Shown here: positions 18,994-27,502 of the stretch, piece after piece
Layout of the letters: every line of letters begins with the position of its first letter
Numbering within the stretch: position 1 is the stretch's first letter
DNA from: Arhodomonas sp052060015
Lineage (GTDB): Bacteria > Pseudomonadota > Gammaproteobacteria > Nitrococcales > Nitrococcaceae
NCBI RefSeq assembly: GCF_052060015.1
Contig: NZ_JBPODZ010000006.1
Coordinates: forward strand, 124,001-188,000
Reading direction: 5' to 3'
DNA length: 64,000 nucleotides
Translations under genes and position numbers: made by a program
The notes under the pieces: model-generated
What the model was told of the DNA's origin: nothing
Databases searched by the model: none
Seen by the model: only the letters and a program-made list of their open reading frames with translations

Positions 18994-19532
18994 GCGGCTG
19001 TCTCCGTCCGCGCCATGACCTGGAGATCCTCGTCGCCCTGTTTAACGACGAGTTCTCGGCTGAGAACACCCGGCTGGTGCGTGGCGGCAGCGAACCGCTG
19101 TATCGGCCGGCGGATGCGGAATGCCCGTATCACCGGGTGATCGTTGCCCATGGCTTCTTCGCCAGCGCGCTCCACGAGGTCGCCCACTGGTGCATCGCCG
19201 GCAGGGAGCGCCGGCGTCGCGTGGATTACGGCTACTGGTACGAGGGCGATGGCCGGGATGCCCATACCCAGGCGGTGTTCGAACGTGTGGAGGCCCGTCC
19301 CCAGGCACTGGAGTGGGCCTTCAGCCTGGCGGCGGATGCCCCGTTCCGGGTGAGCGTCGACAACCTCGACGGAGATCCCGGTGATCCGGAGGGCTTTCGG
19401 CGTGCCGTGCACCGGGCGTTGGAGGTCTTGCTGGCCAACGGCCTGCCGCCACGGGGCCGGCGCTTCGCCCATCGGCTCGAGGAGCGCTTCGGTGGGCGAA
19501 TGCGACGCCCGGAAGCGCTGCCTCCGATTTAG
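18990..19532 (+). CDS. epmC: elongation factor P hydroxylase
   Basis: A 180-residue EpmC/YfcM. The motif HEVAHWCIAG supplies the HExxH-type metal ligands. VDYGYWYEGDGRD and QALEWAF are conserved blocks of the family. EpmC hydroxylates the beta-lysylated lysine of EF-P. The only plausible start is TTG at 18990, in a TTGA overlap with the htpG stop, preceded by GAGGGTGG, so translation is probably coupled to htpG. EF-P itself and epmA/epmB are not in the window. The stop overlaps that of the convergent GGDEF-EAL gene. Confidence 0.88.
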   Translation: MSGCLRPRHDLEILVALFNDEFSAENTRLVRGGSEPLYRPADAECPYHRVIVAHGFFASALHEVAHWCIAGRERRRRVDYGYWYEGDGRDAHTQAVFERVEARPQALEWAFSLAADAPFRVSVDNLDGDPGDPEGFRRAVHRALEVLLANGLPPRGRRFAHRLEERFGGRMRRPEALPPI

Positions 19533-21928
19533 CCGCGGAAGCCGTCGATGACGGTGAGTTGTTGCGCTGGCCTGCCGTCCAGGTAATCCTCCAGCGGCAT
19601 CGGCCGGCCGAACAGATAGCCCTGGGCGTAATCCACCTCCAGGCCGCGCACGGCCTCCAGAACCGCCGCGTCCTCCACCGCCTCGGCAACGGTGGCGATG
19701 CCGAGCTCGCCGGCGAGGCGTTGTATCGCTGCGCAGATGGCCCGATCCAGGGTGCTATGGGGCATGCCGCGGACGAAGGTACCGTCGATCTTGAGGTAGT
19801 CCACCGGCAGCTCCTTGAGGTAGCCGAACGAGGCCATGCCGCTGCCGAAATCATCGAGGGCGAAGCGGCAACCGATGCGGCGCAACCGTTCGATGAATGC
19901 CTGGGCCGCGGAGTGATTGGAGATCACAGCGGTCTCGGTGATCTCGAAGCACAGGGATTCCGGCGGGATCGCCCCATGCTCGAGGATGTCCAGCACAAAG
20001 TCATAGAAGGCGGCGTCGCCCAGGGTCTGGCCGGACAGATTCACGAACCAGACGGTCCCCTCAGGGGGCGGCCGTGACTGGATCCGCCGGGCGAGACGGC
20101 CCAATACCCAGCGGTCGATCTCCGGCATCAGCCCGTAGCGCTCGGCGGCCGGGAGGAAGGTCCCGGGGGCGGTGAGGGTTCCGTCCCGCTCGCGCAGGCG
20201 GAGCAGCAGCTCCATGCGCCGTATCGGTGGGCCGGGCGAGCGACCCCGCATGGGCTGGATGGCCTGGGCATGGAGGCACAGTCGCCCCTCGCCCATGGCC
20301 TCGCGTATCCCGCTCACCCAGGACATCTCATCGCGGAAGCGCTCGCTCAGCTGATCGTCCTCCAGGAACACGTGCAGGCGGTTGCGGCCGTGCTCCTTGG
20401 CGATGTAGCAGGCGGCATCGGCCTTGCTCATGGCGTTGGTGGTTGAGGCCGTACGCACGTTGAGCTCGACGATCCCCGCGCTGGCGGTCACCGGGAACTG
20501 CCGTTGCCCCCATTGGAAGGGGGTGAGGGCCACCGCGTCCAGGTAGCGGCGGGTAAGCGCGGAGGCCGCGGCGGCGTCCAGGCTGGGCAACAGCAGCCCG
20601 AACTCGTCGCCGCCGATCCGGGCCAGCCGGTCATCCGGGCGGCACAACGCCCGCAACCGTGGCACCAGCGCGCGGATCAGGGCGTCACCGGCCTGGTGGC
20701 CGCTGACGTTGTTGACCAGCTTAAACTGGTCCAGATCGATGAGACAGACGCAGGCTGTGCCGCTGCCGGCCTCTCGGATACGCTCCACGGCGTCTTCGAG
20801 CTCGCGCTGGAACCCGACCCGGTTGAGCAGGCCGGTGAGGGGATCGTGGCGGCTGAGATGCGCCAGCTGGTCTGCCCGCCGTTGGGCCAATGTATGTACC
20901 GCTCGCTCCCGGGCGAGCAGTGTGTGTACCAACCAGGTGGCCAGCACGGCGAGGCCGAGGGCCAGTCCGGTGGCCAGCGCCGGTAGGCGTAGGTCGTAGG
21001 CGAACCGCGCACCGACGGCCTGGATCCGGGTGACGTAGTTGCGTCCGCCAATGCCCCAGCGTCGTTCCAGCATCTGTTCGCCGGGCCACTGATACCAGGC
21101 GCGGGAATCGTGCGCACCGGTAACGGTGTGCAGCGGGGCGGCGTTGGGATCATCGGTGACATCGCTCAGCGCGATCTCCAGGCCCCTGCTCTGCAGGGCT
21201 GCGAAGGCGTTTCCGGCTAGCCGGTCGACGTGGAATACGCCCTCGGCGAGTCCGCGCACCCCCCGGGCGTGGACATAGCCCTCCGCGCTGCTCACGGGCA
21301 CAAATCCCAGCACCGCCGGGCGGGCGTTGTCCTCCTGGATCAGGCGCGTCGTTGCGCTTACGGTGAGTGATCCCCGCTCGATGGCGCGGGTGATGGCGTC
21401 GTTGCGCGTCGGGTGCTCCGAGGGGGCGTAGCCGAGCGCCGCCCGGTTCTCTTCGAGCGGCTCGACGTAGAGTATGGGGAAATACACCGGCCGTCGGGGG
21501 GCGGCCACGAGTTCGCCATCGGGGCCATGGTCGGCGATGACGAAGCCAGGGATCTCCCCCTGCACCCGGGCGACGAACACCTCACGGCTGAGGTCGGTCA
21601 CCCGGGGCACCCACTCCAGGGCGCGGACGGCATCGTGGCGGGCGAGCAGGGAACGGGCAAGCCGGGAGAACTCGGAGCGGGTGACCACCGAGCCCACCCG
21701 AAACAGGTCGGCGATCTGCTCCACGCTGGCCAGCTCATCCTGCCACGTGTCCACCAATGCGGCGGCGTGTTCCTGGCCCGCGGTACGGAATGCCGTATCG
21801 ACGCTGCTCCGTTCATGGGTGTAGGCGGTGTAGCCGGTAAGGCCGGCGAGGAGCACCCCGAGTAAGGCCACGGCCGCGGTCAGCATGCCTCGCGGTGGTG
21901 ATGATTGATGCTCGCCCCCGCCGTTCAT
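19529..21928 (-). CDS. CHASE-GGDEF-EAL cyclic-di-GMP protein
   Basis: A 799-residue inner-membrane sensor. A helix at ~14-36 is followed by a periplasmic CHASE-like domain (~40-300, ALEWVPRVTDLSR) and a second helix at ~318-338. The GGDEF domain has IGGDEF at 439-443 and an intact inhibitory RxxD (RPDD) five residues before it, so cyclase activity with product inhibition is possible. The EAL-type domain (~545-795) has MELLLRL (Glu573) in place of EALLR, FEITET, DDFGSG and KIDGTF; AEAVED replaces the usual AEGVED. Phosphodiesterase activity is likely but not certain. It starts ten bases after queF with GAGGT upstream, so it is read from the queF transcript. Confidence 0.9.
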   Translation of the reverse strand: MNGGGEHQSSPPRGMLTAAVALLGVLLAGLTGYTAYTHERSSVDTAFRTAGQEHAAALVDTWQDELASVEQIADLFRVGSVVTRSEFSRLARSLLARHDAVRALEWVPRVTDLSREVFVARVQGEIPGFVIADHGPDGELVAAPRRPVYFPILYVEPLEENRAALGYAPSEHPTRNDAITRAIERGSLTVSATTRLIQEDNARPAVLGFVPVSSAEGYVHARGVRGLAEGVFHVDRLAGNAFAALQSRGLEIALSDVTDDPNAAPLHTVTGAHDSRAWYQWPGEQMLERRWGIGGRNYVTRIQAVGARFAYDLRLPALATGLALGLAVLATWLVHTLLARERAVHTLAQRRADQLAHLSRHDPLTGLLNRVGFQRELEDAVERIREAGSGTACVCLIDLDQFKLVNNVSGHQAGDALIRALVPRLRALCRPDDRLARIGGDEFGLLLPSLDAAAASALTRRYLDAVALTPFQWGQRQFPVTASAGIVELNVRTASTTNAMSKADAACYIAKEHGRNRLHVFLEDDQLSERFRDEMSWVSGIREAMGEGRLCLHAQAIQPMRGRSPGPPIRRMELLLRLRERDGTLTAPGTFLPAAERYGLMPEIDRWVLGRLARRIQSRPPPEGTVWFVNLSGQTLGDAAFYDFVLDILEHGAIPPESLCFEITETAVISNHSAAQAFIERLRRIGCRFALDDFGSGMASFGYLKELPVDYLKIDGTFVRGMPHSTLDRAICAAIQRLAGELGIATVAEAVEDAAVLEAVRGLEVDYAQGYLFGRPMPLEDYLDGRPAQQLTVIDGFRG

Positions 21929-21938
21929 CGGCGCTACC

Positions 21939-22328
21939 TCAGGGCAGGGACACTGGCTCGGGCGGTATCCATCCCGAGGCCCGGTGTTCGCAGATCACCG
22001 TGGTGTCGATCCCGCCGCGGGTTGCGAACACCATCCGCACGCGAAGGAAACGCGGCTCCAGTCGTGCCGCCAAGTCCTCCAGGATCCGATTGCTGACGGC
22101 CTCGTGGAAGGCCCCCTCATCGCGGAACGACCAGACATAGAGCTTGAGTGATTTCAGTTCCACGCAACGGGCGTCGGGGACATAGTCCACGTACAGCGTG
22201 GCGAAGTCGGGTTGGCCCGTCATCGGGCACAGGCAGGTGAATTCGGGGATGGTCAGCCGGATGGTGTAGTCGCGCTCGGGGCTCGGATTGTTGAAGGTCT
22301 CGAGCGCGCGGCTCGGCTTGCTGGGCAT
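21939..22328 (-). CDS. queF: NADPH-dependent 7-cyano-7-deazaguanine reductase
   Basis: A 129-residue short-type QueF that reduces preQ0 to preQ1 in queuosine synthesis. FTCLCPMTGQPDF holds the catalytic Cys34 and Asp41, and CVELKSLKLY is the QueF substrate motif. AGGAGG lies nine bases before the ATG. I looked for a preQ1 aptamer upstream and found none. The downstream c-di-GMP gene begins ten bases after its stop. Confidence 0.96.
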   Translation of the reverse strand: MPSKPSRALETFNNPSPERDYTIRLTIPEFTCLCPMTGQPDFATLYVDYVPDARCVELKSLKLYVWSFRDEGAFHEAVSNRILEDLAARLEPRFLRVRMVFATRGGIDTTVICEHRASGWIPPEPVSLP

Positions 22329-22499
22329 GCGGAATCCTCCTGGACCGCGGGCGTGTCCCCGCGAGGTTCATCTCGGTTGCGGCGGCGCCACGACGATGCG
22401 GAATCATCGCACGAACGGACCGGGACGCACAGGTGGTGCCGGGCGGGGTGGGTTGCCGAGGAACAGCAGTGCCGGAGGGGGCGGCATGGCTGGAAAGAA

Positions 22500-22524
22500 A
22501 TCGCCCCGCCGGGGGCGGGGCGAT
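22500..22524 (-). terminator. intrinsic terminator of the OmpA-family gene
   Basis: On the minus strand ATCGCCCCGCC pairs with GGCGGGGCGAT over 11 bases around a three-base loop, followed by TTTCTTTCC. It lies 26 bases after the stop of the OmpA-like gene. Confidence 0.88.
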
Positions 22525-22550
22525 GGGGATGCCGGAGCAGGCAGCGGTGG

Positions 22551-23213
22551 TTACTTCTGCTCGACCACCGTCTTCATGCCGTTGATCTCCACCTCGACCC
22601 GGCGGTTCGGCTGCAGGCAGTCGATGAGCTGGTCGCGGCCACCGGTGTTCTCACACTGGACCACGGGCTCGGATTCACCCATGCCCATCACCTGCATGTC
22701 GTAACCCGACAGCGCCGGCTTGCTCTGCAGGTAGTCCGCCACCGCCTGGGCCCGCCGCTCGGACAGCCCCTGGTTGTACTCCTCGGGGCCGATGCGGTCG
22801 GTGTGACCGATCACACGGATGCGGTTGATCTCCCAGTCGCGCTCGATACGATTCGCCATCCGGTCGAGGCGGGCCATGCCGTCGTCGGTGAGCGTTGCCT
22901 CGTCGAAGCCGAACAGGGTCTCGGCGTCGAGGGACACCCGCTCGGTGCGCTCCACCATCTCCGGCTCGGGCTCCGCTTCGGCGGTCTCGATGACGTCGCC
23001 GCACTCCTCGCGCTTCTGAGTCTTCTCCATGGCCGGGTTGAACCAGCACTCGCCGCTGGTGCTCATCCAGGCCTCACCGTCATTATTGGTCCAGTATTCC
23101 CCCTGGCCGCCTTCCATGTGCTGGTCTGCAGAGGCCGTGGCCACCAGCCCCAGCGAGAGCACCAAGCCCATGCCGATAGGCAGCAGGGTATTCTTTGCCG
23201 TCGTTTGCTTCAT
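22551..23213 (-). CDS. OmpA-family peptidoglycan-binding protein
   Basis: A 220-residue exported protein. Residues 1-29 form a signal peptide ending ATASA. Residues ~30-80 form a short acidic linker region with WTNNDGEAWMSTSGECWFNP and several cysteines. Residues ~95-215 form the OmpA C-terminal domain (LFGFDEATLTDDG; IGHTDRIGPEEYNQGLSERRAQAV; NRRVEVEI), which anchors to diaminopimelate of peptidoglycan. There is no beta-barrel, so it is probably periplasmic or envelope-linked. AGGAGAAG precedes the ATG and a clear terminator follows the gene. It is likely well expressed. Confidence 0.93.
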   Translation of the reverse strand: MKQTTAKNTLLPIGMGLVLSLGLVATASADQHMEGGQGEYWTNNDGEAWMSTSGECWFNPAMEKTQKREECGDVIETAEAEPEPEMVERTERVSLDAETLFGFDEATLTDDGMARLDRMANRIERDWEINRIRVIGHTDRIGPEEYNQGLSERRAQAVADYLQSKPALSGYDMQVMGMGESEPVVQCENTGGRDQLIDCLQPNRRVEVEINGMKTVVEQK

Positions 23214-23528
23214 TGCTTCTTCTCCTGTTTCCCGCTTGCAGGAATGCCTTGAATGACCGATCGCCGCTCCCGTCCGGGAGCTGCTGCGTGATGAACGATG
23301 TGCTGATCGATTGTGCCGATTACAAGCCCCCTTTCCCTGAAACTCACCGATAAGTCGATCAATGCACCCTCGACGCCAGTATAACGTGCGCGATTGCGCA
23401 TTGCTGCATATTCGCGGTGCCGAAGGTAACGCAGGAATGCCGGGAACCCGATCAACGCCCCCATCCCGTGGACCAACGCGTTATCCTGTCGGCATTCAGT
23501 GACACTGTAACGGAGTCCGACGCGAACC
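23214..23528. promoter_or_regulatory. divergent intergenic region between OmpA-like gene and def
   Basis: A 315-base gap with no convincing gene. On the minus strand TATACT (23378-23383) could be the -10 of the OmpA-like gene, leaving a 5' leader of about 160 bases; no good -35 goes with it. The stretch 23381-23415 has repeated GCGC/GCAA steps but no clear palindrome. No plus-strand promoter for def stands out. Confidence 0.35.
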
Positions 23529-24041
23529 ATGGAACGTCCCATTCTCGCCCATCCCGATCCGCGCCTGCGCGAGGTATCGCGGCCCGTGGAGCACTTCGAC
23601 GAGGAGCTGGCGTCGCTGGTGGGCGACATGTTCGATACCATGCGCGCGGCCGAGGGCATCGGCCTGGCGGCGGTCCAGATCGGGGTACATTTGCGCCTGG
23701 CGGTCATGCAGGTGGACGACCACCCGCCACGGGTCCTGGCGAACCCGGAGTACGAGGCGCTCGGTGAGCCCATGGAATTGGACGAGGGCTGCCTCTCAGT
23801 ACCCGGAATGCGCGAGCGCACCAAGACCCGGGCGGACCGGGTGCGGGTCCGGGCTCAGGACGTCGAGGGGCAGTGGTACGAGTTCGAGGCGGAAGGGCTC
23901 GAGGCGGCGTGCGTACAGCACGAGTGTGATCATATTGATGGTCGACTGTACATCGACCAGCTCACCCCGGTGCGTCGCCGCCGCCTGATCAAGCGCTATG
24001 AGCGCGAGCGAGCGCAGGCGGAGAAGCAGCGCGACGCCTAG
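23529..24041 (+). CDS. def: peptide deformylase
   Basis: A 170-residue deformylase that removes the formyl group from nascent N-termini. All three motifs are intact: GIGLAAVQIG (43-52), EGCLS (86-90) with the metal-binding Cys, and HECDH (131-135). In many gammaproteobacteria def is paired with fmt; here it is solitary, between an OmpA-like gene and a small unknown, so a second copy may exist elsewhere. Confidence 0.96.
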   Translation: MERPILAHPDPRLREVSRPVEHFDEELASLVGDMFDTMRAAEGIGLAAVQIGVHLRLAVMQVDDHPPRVLANPEYEALGEPMELDEGCLSVPGMRERTKTRADRVRVRAQDVEGQWYEFEAEGLEAACVQHECDHIDGRLYIDQLTPVRRRRLIKRYERERAQAEKQRDA

Positions 24042-24043
24042 GC

Positions 24044-24226
24044 TCAGGCGGCGCGGTGGATCTCCGGCCACCGGCGGGACGACTGCGGTGCCATCATGGT
24101 ACGCAGCCGCCGCCACAGCCGTGCGCTGCCCTCGCGCATGGTCCGGCCACGGAGCTCCCGTGCCTCGCGCATGATGCGCTCGAGATCGGTGGGGTTCAGA
24201 TCGGTATAGGTGGAATCCTGCCGCAT
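24044..24226 (-). CDS. small basic protein, DUF1127/YjiS-like
   Basis: A 60-residue Arg-rich protein (ERIMREARELRGRTMREGSARLWRRLRTMM) that ends two bases after the convergent def gene. The start at 24226 is fixed by a perfect AGGAGG nine bases upstream; the longer in-frame upstream Mets have no ribosome site. The helical Arg-rich body resembles small DUF1127/YjiS-type proteins, several of which bind RNA or affect phosphate and stress metabolism. The family match is by appearance only. Confidence 0.55.
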   Translation of the reverse strand: MRQDSTYTDLNPTDLERIMREARELRGRTMREGSARLWRRLRTMMAPQSSRRWPEIHRAA

Positions 24227-24442
24227 CGCGTTGTACCTCCTGATGTTGCGGTGCATCGTGATCATGGCGTCATAATAAGGCTGCATTCCGCGCGCGCATA
24301 GGCGTTTATGGGCACATCGCCATTGCCCAGTGAGCACAAGCGTCCGTAGCCCGGCTGCGGAGCCGCGCAAGCCGGTTGTGACAGTGACCCCCGGACCGTG
24401 GTCTACTATTACGTTTTTGCCAACGGCGGATTGCGCAGCATT

Positions 24443-25159
24443 ATGACGATACCCAAGCATCCTAGACTCGCCTGGTCCCAGGTCACCCTCGATCCGGCCC
24501 TCGCCAAGCTGGCCGGCGTGGAGGAGTCCTGCGCGTTGCCAATTTGGAGCGAGGACGCTGGGGAGGGGGTGCCGGGGGATCCCGTGGAGCATGACACCAC
24601 CGACCTGCTGCGTGGCCTTTCCGTGGCCTTCGGAGAGGGCCCTGAGGGCAACGGCAAGGACTGGCAGCAGGTCCATGCCGCGCTGTTGGCCGCCCTCGCC
24701 GAGGTGCGCGGCTTCGACAACGCCGACGAGCTGCTTCGCAGCGTGGCCCTGGATTTTCGCCGTGATGGTTATCGGCGTGAGGCGGTGGCGGCGGTGCGGA
24801 CCGCCCTGCGGCTTCGCCCGGAGAGCGTTACCGCCCGGTGTCAGCTCATCATCGGCGTGTGGTTCCTGGTCTGTGATCAGCTCGAGCCGGAGCCGGAGCG
24901 TGGGCTCGCGGAGGTCCGCGAGCTCTTCGAGGCCCTCGGCGAGGGCAGCCCGGAAACGGCACGGGTGCGCGAGCTCACCGCCTATGCCTATCTCGTCGCC
25001 CACTATTTCGGCGAGGGCCATATCGACGCGGGGGATCCCAACGTGCGCCGTGCCCGTGTATGGATCGGCGACGGGCCGATGGCGCGGCGTATCGAGGCCA
25101 TGCAGCAGCGCGGTTACGTGGATCTCGGGGCGCTCTGCGCCCCCGAGGCGGCACACTGA
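24443..25159 (+). CDS. hypothetical protein with TPR-like helical region
   Basis: A 238-residue soluble acidic protein that I do not recognise. The middle (LLRSVALDFRRDGYRREAVAAVRTALRLRPESV) has the alternation of tetratricopeptide-like helix pairs, and the later part (ARVRELTAYAYLVAHYFGEGHIDAG) is also helical. There is no signal peptide. The start ATG at 24443 is chosen over a GTG at 24398 because the DNA between them is A+T-rich and promoter-like (TACTAT). It is divergent from the small basic protein and convergent with the hydroxylase gene. Confidence 0.6.
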   Translation: MTIPKHPRLAWSQVTLDPALAKLAGVEESCALPIWSEDAGEGVPGDPVEHDTTDLLRGLSVAFGEGPEGNGKDWQQVHAALLAALAEVRGFDNADELLRSVALDFRRDGYRREAVAAVRTALRLRPESVTARCQLIIGVWFLVCDQLEPEPERGLAEVRELFEALGEGSPETARVRELTAYAYLVAHYFGEGHIDAGDPNVRRARVWIGDGPMARRIEAMQQRGYVDLGALCAPEAAH

Positions 25160-25180
25160 CCGGCAGCGGCGCCGTCGGCC

Positions 25181-26029
25181 TCAGCCGGGGCCGCCCCGGG
25201 GATCGCGATTGACCGGATAGGTGCTCGCCGGCCCGCGCAGGGGCTGCAGCAGCATCCGGTCCAGGCGCAGCTCGACCGGGTCGCGGAACTGCTCGATGCC
25301 GATGATCATCCCCAGGTGTCCCGCCGCCGGCTGCGCCCGATAGGTACCGAGCAGCCGATCCCACCAGGGTAGGTTGAAGCCGAAGTTGCTGTTGGTCTCG
25401 TTGCGGATCACCGAGTGGTGCACCCGGTGCATCTCCGGGGTGACGACGATCCAGCGCAGCCAACGGTCCACCGCCGCCGGCAGGCGGACGTTGCCGTGAT
25501 TGAACAGCGAGGTGGCGTTCAACAGCACCTCGAAGACCAGCACTGCCACCGCCGGGGCACCGAGGGCAGCCACCGCCGCGAGCTTGAGCCCCATCGACAG
25601 CAGGATCTCCACCGGGTGGAAGCGCAGGCCGGTGGTGGTATCGAACTCCAGGTCGGCATGGTGCATGCGGTGGAGCCGCCACAGCCCGGGTACGGCGTGG
25701 AACAGCACGTGCTGGAGATAGATCACGAAGTCCAGCACCACCACGGACACGATCACCGCCAGCCAGTAGGGCGCGGACACCGCCCCGAACAGCCCCCAGC
25801 CCCGTGCCTCTGCGACCATGGCGAGACCCACCGCCGCGGTGGGGAATACCAGCCGCAGGGCCAGGGTGTCCACCACCACGATCCCCAGATTGGAGGGCCA
25901 GCGCCGCCGCCGGCCGATGGCCTGGGCGCGGCGTGGCGCGAGTAGCTCCCAGGCGGCCATCGTCGCCAGCACCGCGGCGAAGCAGCCGAGACGAATCAGG
26001 GGTTCATGGGACAGTAGCCATTCCTTCAT
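25181..26029 (-). CDS. fatty acid hydroxylase / sterol desaturase family membrane protein
   Basis: A 282-residue membrane protein with four to five hydrophobic segments. The di-iron histidine clusters are HVLFH (107-111), HRMHH (120-124), HGN (178) and HRVHH (201-205), typical of the fatty acid hydroxylase superfamily. It probably oxidises a lipid chain or carotenoid-like substrate at the cytoplasmic membrane; the substrate cannot be read from the sequence. It lies 40 bases after uraA on the same strand, separated by a GGGGGA-TGGT-TCCCCC hairpin (26051-26066). Confidence 0.87.
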   Translation of the reverse strand: MKEWLLSHEPLIRLGCFAAVLATMAAWELLAPRRAQAIGRRRRWPSNLGIVVVDTLALRLVFPTAAVGLAMVAEARGWGLFGAVSAPYWLAVIVSVVVLDFVIYLQHVLFHAVPGLWRLHRMHHADLEFDTTTGLRFHPVEILLSMGLKLAAVAALGAPAVAVLVFEVLLNATSLFNHGNVRLPAAVDRWLRWIVVTPEMHRVHHSVIRNETNSNFGFNLPWWDRLLGTYRAQPAAGHLGMIIGIEQFRDPVELRLDRMLLQPLRGPASTYPVNRDPRGGPG

Positions 26030-26069
26030 GCACGAGCCGACCGCGGCCGCGGGGGATGGTTCCCCCGGT

Positions 26070-27323
26070 TCATGCGGCGTCGCCCCGCCCCCAGTGCTCG
26101 CTGCCCGGTAGGACCAGGTTCATACCCACCGCCACGATGCTACACAGGGCGATGCCCTCCAGGCTGTACTGGCCGCGGCCGATGACCAGCCCGCCGATGC
26201 CGAAGACCAGGGTCACCGCCACCACCGCCAGGTTGCGCGCAATGGAGAGGTCCACCTGGTGACGGATCAGCGTGTTGAGGCCGACCACGGCGATGGAGCC
26301 GAACAGCAGGCAGAGGATGCCCCCCATCACCGGGACCGGAATGGTCTGCAGCGCGGCTCCGAATTTGCCGATGAAGGCCAGGGCGATGGCGAAGCCGGCC
26401 GCCCAGGTCATGACCCGCGGATTGAAATTGCGGGTGAGCATTACCGCGCCGGTGACCTCGGAATAGGTGGTGTTCGGCGGGCCGCCCATCCCCGCCGCCA
26501 GCGTCGTGGCCAGCCCGTCCCCGAGGAGGGTGCGGTGCAGGCCCGGGCGCTTCAGGTAGTCCTCCCGGGTGACCGAGCTGATGGCGAGGACGTCGCCGAT
26601 ATGCTCGATGGCGGGCGCGATGGCCACCGGCAGCATGAACAGTATGGCGCGCCAGTCGAAGGCCGGCGCGGTGAACGAGGGCACGGCGAGCCATGCCGCC
26701 TCGGCGACACTGGTGGTATCCACGACGCCGTAGGCGAAGCTGAGAACGTAGCCAGCGATGACCCCGGCGATGATGGGCACCAGGCGCAGCAGTCCCCGGG
26801 CGAGCACCGCCACCGCGACCGTCACCGCCAGTGACAGCAGGGAGATGACCAGGGCGTCGGCGTAGGGGATGAGCTGCTCGGCGCCGTCGCCGCTCTTGCC
26901 CATGGCCATGTTCACCGCCACCGGCGCCAGGGACAGGCCGATGACCATGATGACCGGGGCGATCACCACCGGCGGCAGCACCCGGTCGATGAAGCCCGTC
27001 CCCTTCGCGCGGACCGCCGCGGCGAGGAGCACGTAGAGCACTCCCGCGGCCATCAGGGCCCCCATGGTCTCGGCGAGGCCAAAACGCTGCTGGGCGGCGA
27101 TGATGGGGGCGATGAAGGCGAACGAGGAGGCGAGGAACACCGGGATCTGTCCGCGGGTCACGATCTGGAACAGCAGTGTCCCCGCCCCGGCGGTGAACAG
27201 CGCGACGTTGGGGTCGAGTCCGGTGATCAGCGGCATCAACACCAGTGCGCCGAAGGCGACCAGCAGCATCTGCGAGCCCGCCAGCGCCTGGCGGCCAAGG
27301 GTGTGGGTCGGTGTCTCCTGCAT
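26070..27323 (-). CDS. uraA: uracil/xanthine permease (NCS2 family)
   Basis: A 417-residue permease with 13-14 hydrophobic helices, a proton-coupled nucleobase importer. IEHIGDVLAISSVTRED and PNTTYSEVTG carry the two conserved glutamates of the substrate site (UraA Glu241 and Glu290 positions). The length and PNTTYSE motif favour uracil over xanthine. The ATG at 27323 has GGGGAG upstream. A stable GGGGGA/TCCCCC hairpin follows the stop but lacks a T tract. It is divergent from the glycine-zipper lipoprotein gene. Confidence 0.9.
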   Translation of the reverse strand: MQETPTHTLGRQALAGSQMLLVAFGALVLMPLITGLDPNVALFTAGAGTLLFQIVTRGQIPVFLASSFAFIAPIIAAQQRFGLAETMGALMAAGVLYVLLAAAVRAKGTGFIDRVLPPVVIAPVIMVIGLSLAPVAVNMAMGKSGDGAEQLIPYADALVISLLSLAVTVAVAVLARGLLRLVPIIAGVIAGYVLSFAYGVVDTTSVAEAAWLAVPSFTAPAFDWRAILFMLPVAIAPAIEHIGDVLAISSVTREDYLKRPGLHRTLLGDGLATTLAAGMGGPPNTTYSEVTGAVMLTRNFNPRVMTWAAGFAIALAFIGKFGAALQTIPVPVMGGILCLLFGSIAVVGLNTLIRHQVDLSIARNLAVVAVTLVFGIGGLVIGRGQYSLEGIALCSIVAVGMNLVLPGSEHWGRGDAA

Positions 27324-27502
27324 GGGCGAGATCTCCCCGGGTGGTGTGTCGTCTTCGCTTTTGTTCTGGCACGGGGTGGCCTGCGCGCGGCCGCGCCAAT
27401 ACTGCCGCGGGCCGGGGGGTGGCGCAACCGGCGTCGCGCGTGCATCCTCGGATGTTCGACAGGTGGCCGAGGTGCGGCCGGCAGTAAAAGGATCGGCAGC
27501 GG

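Noticed and set aside
22329..22400. preQ1 riboswitch before queF
   Set aside because: The leader is GC-rich and lacks the A-rich tail and conserved loop of preQ1 aptamers.
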